This document shows, piece after piece, positions 14,198 through 18,139 of a DNA stretch of 18,139 bases. The stretch spans positions 1-18,139 of the forward strand of contig DATAYF010000707.1 in assembly GCA_036272735.1 (NCBI GenBank), written 5' to 3'. The DNA comes from DATAYF01 sp036272735 (lineage in GTDB: Bacteria > Chloroflexota > Ktedonobacteria > Ktedonobacterales > Ktedonobacteraceae). The notes below the pieces were generated by a model. It was not told the DNA's origin. It did not search any database and saw only the letters and a program-made list of their open reading frames with translations. Each line of letters starts with the position of its first letter. The stretch's first letter is position 1. The translations under genes and the position numbers were made by a program.

Positions 14198-14247
14198 GAG
14201 TACACTGTTATAGTGAGCACTTTATCTCTGCATGCGGATACTGCAAT

Positions 14248-15879
14248 ATGATAAAAAAAGTCAAGCCCGTGAAACCACAAGATGGACAATCTCAAGCGAT
14301 GAACCAGCTTGCTGATACGCCGCAGTCGCTGGCGTCGATTGCTCATACCCCACAATCGGTAGCGAGAGTTGCCAACGCTCCGCAACCGGCGCTAGCCGAT
14401 ACTCCACTGCCGCTAGCGGCGGTTGCGCCCGATAATAACGCAAAAGTAGGTCAAGCAGGTGAGGAGATGGCGGGAAAATGGGCGGTGCTTGCCATCGTTG
14501 CCTTCGGCGTCTTTATGGCAACGCTCGACTCTTCCATCGTGAACATTAGCTTACCAGCCATCGCGATCTATTTTCACGTTCCACTGAGCGGAGCAGTCGA
14601 GTGGGTTATTATTGCCTATCTGGTTGCTACCGCCGGAGTGTTGCTGACTGCTGGACGTTTAGCCGATATGGTGGGGCGTAAGGTAGTGTGGACGGCGGGG
14701 CTGATTATCTTCACTGGTGGTTCGGCGCTCTGTGGCCTGGCACCTTGGCTGGGTGTGCTGATCGCCTCGCGTGCGCTACAGGGTATTGGGGGAGCGTTGC
14801 TGATGTCAATTAGCCCGGCCATGCTTACCAAAGCGTTTCCAGACAGTGAACGCGGGCGGGCGCTTGGCCTCAATGCGATTGTGGTAGCGCTCGGCGTCAG
14901 TGTAGGACCGATATTAGGTGGAGTGATTACGCAATATACCTCCTGGCGCTGGATCTTCTATGTCAACCTGCCTATCGGTATCATCGGGCTGGTCGCTACA
15001 CTCCTGATCTTAAAGGAACGTTTGCGGCGCAATCCTGGACGTTTTGATCCGCTCGGTGCGGTCCTGCTGGCTGTGGGATTAGCCGGGCTTACCGCTGCCA
15101 TGTCCTTCGGGCAGGAACTCGGTTGGACTTCTTTTCCCATCATTGCCTTGCTCGTTGTCGCGGTCGTCGCTCTGGCCCTCTTACCATTTGTCGAGGGTCG
15201 TGTGCCCAACCCAATCATTATTTTCTCGATGTTGAGCAACCGCGTGTTTTCCTCGGCGCTGCTCAGCGTGCTCCTAAGCTTCCTGGCCTTGTTTGCCGTG
15301 AGCTTTATGATGCCGTTCTACTTTGAGGAGCTACGTGGCTTCCCAATCGGACTTTCGGGTATATTGTTGACTCCGGTACCGATCACCCTGGCAATCGTCG
15401 CGCCGATTAGTGGCAGCCTGGCAGATCGCTTTGGGACGCGTTGGCTGGCGGCCGGAGGGCTTGCTGTGTCCTGCATCGGTCTGGTATTGATCAGCCAGCT
15501 CAACGCCCATAGCTCGATCTTTGATATCGTGTGGCGTATGGTCTTCACCAGCGTGGGCCAGGGAGCTTTCCAGTCACCGAACAATAGCGCGCTGATGGGC
15601 TCGGCCCCCAAAAATCTTCAGGGTAGCGCTGCGGGCTTCCTGGCAACGGGACGGACGATGGGCCAGAGCCTCAGTGTGGCCCTCGCCGGAGCTGTCTTTA
15701 CAGGGCTAGGGGGCGCGACCGCTGGACTGCTGATATCGAGCCATCAGGTTCACGGCCAACTGATTCAGTTGCAACAGACCTTCAGTGGCAGCTTCCAGGC
15801 CACATTCCTGGTTTGTGCCGCCGTCGCCGCCGTCGGCATCTTTGCCTCGTTGGTGCGTGGTAAGGAACAACGGCTGTAG
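14248..15879 (+). CDS. MFS drug exporter, DHA2 (14-TM) family
   Basis: A 543-residue proton-coupled exporter of the inner membrane. It shows the family motifs LDSSIVNISLPAI (93-105), motif A GRLADMVGRK (136-145), RALQGIGGA (175-183), antiporter motif C GVSVGPILGG (216-225) and WRWIFYVNLPIG (233-244), with a 14-segment pattern. Substrates are typically drugs or dyes, not assignable here. Before the first membrane segment is an odd 75-residue tail with four imperfect 10-residue repeats of the AxTPQSLAxV type (about 22-59). The start is uncertain: ATG 14248 has a poor ribosome site, whereas ATG 14467 (residue 74) has an AGGTGAGG close before it and would give a normal-length transporter. A WYL regulator lies 58 bp downstream and may control it. 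Confidence 0.93.
   Translation: MIKKVKPVKPQDGQSQAMNQLADTPQSLASIAHTPQSVARVANAPQPALADTPLPLAAVAPDNNAKVGQAGEEMAGKWAVLAIVAFGVFMATLDSSIVNISLPAIAIYFHVPLSGAVEWVIIAYLVATAGVLLTAGRLADMVGRKVVWTAGLIIFTGGSALCGLAPWLGVLIASRALQGIGGALLMSISPAMLTKAFPDSERGRALGLNAIVVALGVSVGPILGGVITQYTSWRWIFYVNLPIGIIGLVATLLILKERLRRNPGRFDPLGAVLLAVGLAGLTAAMSFGQELGWTSFPIIALLVVAVVALALLPFVEGRVPNPIIIFSMLSNRVFSSALLSVLLSFLALFAVSFMMPFYFEELRGFPIGLSGILLTPVPITLAIVAPISGSLADRFGTRWLAAGGLAVSCIGLVLISQLNAHSSIFDIVWRMVFTSVGQGAFQSPNNSALMGSAPKNLQGSAAGFLATGRTMGQSLSVALAGAVFTGLGGATAGLLISSHQVHGQLIQLQQTFSGSFQATFLVCAAVAAVGIFASLVRGKEQRL
14311..14424 (+). repeat. Imperfect 30-nt in-frame tandem repeats
   Basis: Units are 14311-14340, 14341-14370, 14371-14394 (24 nt) and 14395-14424, encoding ADTPQSLASI, AHTPQSVARV, ANAPQPAL and ADTPLPLAAV. 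They have diverged at the DNA level more than at the protein level, which suggests they are translated. Confidence 0.75.
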
Positions 15880-15886
15880 ATTGCGT

Positions 15887-15931
15887 TATAATTAGCATCA
15901 TACCTTACTAATAATTCCGCGTGATAATTAG
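15887..15931 (+). promoter_or_regulatory. Possible promoter/operator of the WYL regulator
   Basis: TATAAT (15887-15892) is a good -10 but has only a weak -35 (GGAACA at 15864-15869). The octamer ATAATTAG is repeated 36 bp apart, once over the -10 and once over the ribosome-binding region. This could be autoregulation, but AT-rich repeats arise easily by chance. Confidence 0.3.
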
Positions 15932-15937
15932 GGATAG

Positions 15938-16888
15938 ATGAACAAAACGGATCGCCTGCTAGCAATCGTGCTAGAATTACAGGGCAAAGGACGACAGCGC
16001 GCCGAAGACCTGGCATGTACTTTTGAGACGAGCAAACGCACCATTTATCGTGATATCCAGGCTTTGTGCGAAGCCGGGGTACCTCTGGTTGCGGTACCCG
16101 GACAAGGCTATACGCTCATGCAGGGGTACTTCTTACCTCCACTCAGTTTTACGCCCGAAGAGGCTTTTATGCTCCTGCTGGGCAGCGACTATATGGCCCA
16201 GAACTTTGATACCCACTACCGGGAGGCAGCTCTCGCGGCCTATCGTAAAATAGCCAGCGTCCTTCCAGAGCATGTTCGCAGCGAGACACAATCGTTACAA
16301 AGAAGCATTTGTTTCGTTGGCCCGGCCAATAGTGCCACGGAGCATGCACTTGTACAACGCTTGCGCCGCACTATTCTGGAATGTATCATGATCCGCTTTT
16401 GCTACCATACCCGTTACTCTAAAGTAGGCCAACCCGCGGAAAACACACGCGAAGCCAATCCTTATGGGCTGACATATATGAATGGTTGGTATCTCGTGGC
16501 CTACTGCCACTTGCGTCAGGGTTTACGTACATTTCGCCTCGACCGTATGACGGATGTAGAATTTCTTCCTACATCGTTTCAGCGTCCCTCCGATTTTCGT
16601 ATGCAAGAGCACCAACCCGACGAAGAGCCACGTAACCTCACTGTGCGCGCCATATTTGCCAGCGAAATTGCGCAATGGGTACGGGAGACGCGGCCATATC
16701 ATACGGTTGCGGAAGAAGAAGGGCCATATGGTTTGCTCATGACGTTCAAGGTGCGCCATGAAAACGAAATTGTGCAATGGTTACTGAGTTGGGGCAGGCA
16801 TGTACAAGTACTGGAACCGGTCTCATTGCGCCAACGTTTAGCGGATGAGGCCACGGCGATGCTCCAACAACACACCGGTATTGGATAA
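15938..16888 (+). CDS. WYL-domain transcriptional regulator
   Basis: A 316-residue protein with an N-terminal HTH_11/DeoR-type winged helix (about 1-62, recognition segment TSKRTIYRDIQAL 31-43). A linker follows, then a WYL domain containing GWYLVAYC (183-190) and RTFRLDRM (197-204), and a C-terminal WCX-like extension. WYL domains bind nucleic acids or small ligands and tune DNA binding. It lies directly downstream of the MFS exporter and is a plausible local regulator of it or of itself. ATG 15938 follows AGGGAT closely. An exact octamer ATAATTAG occurs at 15888-15895 and 15924-15931 in its upstream region, the first overlapping a TATAAT at 15887-15892. Confidence 0.93.
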   Translation: MNKTDRLLAIVLELQGKGRQRAEDLACTFETSKRTIYRDIQALCEAGVPLVAVPGQGYTLMQGYFLPPLSFTPEEAFMLLLGSDYMAQNFDTHYREAALAAYRKIASVLPEHVRSETQSLQRSICFVGPANSATEHALVQRLRRTILECIMIRFCYHTRYSKVGQPAENTREANPYGLTYMNGWYLVAYCHLRQGLRTFRLDRMTDVEFLPTSFQRPSDFRMQEHQPDEEPRNLTVRAIFASEIAQWVRETRPYHTVAEEEGPYGLLMTFKVRHENEIVQWLLSWGRHVQVLEPVSLRQRLADEATAMLQQHTGIG

Positions 16889-16962
16889 AAGTTCCAACAC
16901 CTTCTGTGCTACTGACATACTGGTGTCACTCCTCCCTGTTACAGTATCCCCATAAACACGAT

Positions 16963-17000
16963 TGATGAGCAAATACACCCATCAGCATTTACGCTCATCA
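16963..17000. promoter_or_regulatory. Inverted repeat upstream of the second VOC gene
   Basis: TGATGAGC (16963-16970) and GCTCATCA (16993-17000) are perfect inverted octamers, extended inside by AAAT/ATTT. They lie just upstream of an extended -10, where a repressor or activator could act. Confidence 0.4.
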
Positions 17001-17010
17001 CACATCTGTT

Positions 17011-17019
17011 TGGTACAGT
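17011..17019 (+). promoter_or_regulatory. Extended -10 promoter of the second VOC gene
   Basis: TGGTACAGT (TGn plus TACAGT) lies 24 bp before the ATG, with GAGG in between. The implied leader is under 20 bases. Confidence 0.4.
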
Positions 17020-17043
17020 TAACACAGAAATGAGGACAAAAAC

Positions 17044-17439
17044 ATGAGTACCAAGATGACAAAGCTTACTCCCGAAATCGTGGTAGAGAACGTTCAGGAG
17101 ACGCTCGCCTTTTATCAGGAGATACTTGGTTTCCAGGTAATCGCTACCGTTCCTGAAGGCGCGAGACCGTACGCCTGGGCGATGGTCAAGAACGAAGGCG
17201 TGGAATTAATGATTGAGTCGCGGGAGAGCGCAGGAGCGGGACTTCCCATGTTGCAGGGAAAGGAGATTGGCGGAACCTTTAGCTTTTATATTGATGTCAA
17301 TTCGGTTGATGCAGTGCTAGAGCACATTAAGGATCGCGTGAGAGTTGTCCAGAATATGCATATCACTCCCTATGGAGCAAAAGAGTTTGCTATCCTGGAC
17401 AACAATGGATTCATCCTTGTATTTGCCGAACACGCGTAG
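17044..17439 (+). CDS. VOC-superfamily (glyoxalase/bleomycin-resistance-like) protein
   Basis: A 131-residue single VOC domain. The N-terminal module has LTPEIVVENVQETLAFYQEILGF (8-30), the classic strand and helix of bleomycin-resistance-type proteins. The C-terminal module ends in EFAILDNNGFILVFAEHA (114-131). Such proteins sequester antibiotics or act as metal-dependent lyases or isomerases; function is unassigned here. GAGG lies 8 bases before the ATG. The stop is only 2 bp from the stop of the convergent minus-strand gene, leaving no room for a terminator, so each transcript must run antisense into the other gene. Confidence 0.85.
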   Translation: MSTKMTKLTPEIVVENVQETLAFYQEILGFQVIATVPEGARPYAWAMVKNEGVELMIESRESAGAGLPMLQGKEIGGTFSFYIDVNSVDAVLEHIKDRVRVVQNMHITPYGAKEFAILDNNGFILVFAEHA

Positions 17440-17441
17440 AA

Positions 17442-18002
17442 CTATACCTCGCGTTGGTGCTGGTTGTTCATGGCATGCAGGTCGGGACGCGAGGGCTGGT
17501 TATGGTGCTCAAAGCGTTCGATAATGTCGTTGAGCGTGCCCAGTCGTCGCTCCATAGCGTTCGATTGCTGGCGCAAGACGAGCAATTGGTCGACCGTCTG
17601 CTGTTGCACCATTTTCAGTTGATCGAACACCACCCGAAACTGACCACCAACTAGCGCTAATTGTACCATGCGCTCCTCCTCAGAGCCTGGAGAAAGTGGA
17701 GTTGGCGACTGCTGGATGGCTGCTTCGGGCGTGGGAATGGCATTCATCTCTTGCGTCTCGCGCTCATAAATCCGGGGCGTCGCAAACTGTCCAGCGGGGG
17801 TTCGTATGTCTCCCATGGGCACCTGTTGTTCGCTCTCCGCCGGTGGAGGCGTTACCTGCTGGGCAACAGGTGCTGATTGCTCGGACACCGCCGTCTTCGC
17901 TTGAGTAGCACTTTTTTGCTCGTTGTCCTCGGACCTGATCAGTAGAACTACGCCCACCAGGGCCGCAAGCGCGACCGCAAAAAGCGCTACTATATATAGC
18001 AT
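17442..18002 (-). CDS. Single-pass membrane protein with C-terminal coiled coil
   Basis: No family recognised. The 186-residue product starts at ATG 18002 with GGAG 6 bases upstream. Residues 3-22 form one transmembrane helix with no cleavage site evident. Residues 25-105 are Gln/Pro/Ser-rich and probably disordered. Residues 108-170 (QLALVGGQFRVVFDQLKMVQQQ onward) have a heptad-like pattern typical of a coiled coil, ending in a His/Asn-rich tail. It follows the 3' end of an HlyD-like adaptor gene after 79 bp on the same strand, so it may belong to a secretion or efflux locus, although a hairpin separates them. Confidence 0.75.
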   Translation of the reverse strand: MLYIVALFAVALAALVGVVLLIRSEDNEQKSATQAKTAVSEQSAPVAQQVTPPPAESEQQVPMGDIRTPAGQFATPRIYERETQEMNAIPTPEAAIQQSPTPLSPGSEEERMVQLALVGGQFRVVFDQLKMVQQQTVDQLLVLRQQSNAMERRLGTLNDIIERFEHHNQPSRPDLHAMNNQHQREV

Positions 18003-18029
18003 AGTGGGCTCCTTTCATCAATTCATCAA

Positions 18030-18064
18030 AACGAGCAGGGTATCTACGTGTTGGGATACCCTGC
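18030..18064 (-). terminator. Hairpin between the HlyD-like gene and the 18002 gene
   Basis: GCAGGGTATC (18035-18044) pairs with GATACCCTGC (18055-18064), a 10-bp stem with a 10-base loop. On the minus strand TCGTTTT follows, so it reads as a modest intrinsic terminator or attenuator. Confidence 0.55.
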
Positions 18065-18081
18065 CTGGGACTATTCCACGC

Positions 18082-18139
18082 TTAGTGAACGTGAATTTTG
18101 ACATTAGCACTCATGCCGGGCAGCAGGCTGGTACCACTA
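18082..18139 (-). CDS. HlyD/RND membrane-fusion-protein C-terminus (partial)
   Basis: The last 18 codons of a gene entering from the right edge: SGTSLLPGMSANVKIHVH and TAA (18082-18084). The LLPGM(S/T)A-V-I pattern is characteristic of the final beta-barrel strand of periplasmic-adaptor or membrane-fusion proteins of efflux and secretion systems. Everything else lies beyond the window, so the assignment rests on this short tail. Confidence 0.55.
   Translation of the reverse strand, partial: SGTSLLPGMSANVKIHVH

Overview
The window (about 53% GC by eye) looks like a chromosomal segment of a soil Chloroflexota bacterium, most likely of the Ktedonobacter type. This is an inference from the gene mix: an RNase J, an HD-domain tRNA nucleotidyltransferase, lineage-specific single-pass membrane proteins with long basic disordered tails, and many small stand-alone detoxification-type enzymes. 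There is no rRNA, tRNA or CRISPR array that I can see.

Layout. 1-5103, almost all minus strand: an RNase J gene whose 3' end lies inside a near-perfect 159-bp palindrome at the window edge; an AT-rich gap; an APH(6)-type antibiotic kinase with a 29-bp perfect hairpin in its leader; a small tail-anchored basic membrane protein; and a CCA-adding/poly(A) polymerase family enzyme. 5104-5445 is a divergent promoter region. 5446-7771, plus strand: a bitopic membrane protein with a good sigma-70-type promoter and a terminator, a VOC-fold protein and a calcineurin-like phosphoesterase. 7856-8390 is a non-coding stretch with extreme C-richness on the plus strand and a canonical G-quadruplex motif on the minus strand. 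8448-10120: a transaldolase/FSA-like gene and an RsmC-like methyltransferase, divergent, with start codons only 5 bp apart. 10340-13255: an alpha/beta-hydrolase lacking its nucleophile, a stand-alone HEARO/omega-RNA-like element, and a YtcJ-like amidohydrolase. 13424-16888: a TauE/SafE permease, a DHA2-type MFS exporter and a WYL-domain regulator. 17044-18139: a second VOC protein converging on a minus-strand pair (the tail of an HlyD-like adaptor, then a coiled-coil membrane protein).

The most interesting object is at 11264-11600. A structured RNA ending in its own terminator is bracketed by two IS200/IS605-style imperfect palindromes. It is followed by a perfectly spaced ribosome site and an ATG that runs into a stop after two codons. 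This is what an IscB-family (HEARO) transposon looks like after losing its nuclease gene: a guide-RNA locus with no nuclease in cis, whose putative guide is the last 16-20 bases of the upstream hydrolase gene. The other anomalies are the RNase J palindrome with a synonymous mismatch, the G-quadruplex tract, the divergent start-codon pair, and two enzymes with substituted catalytic residues.
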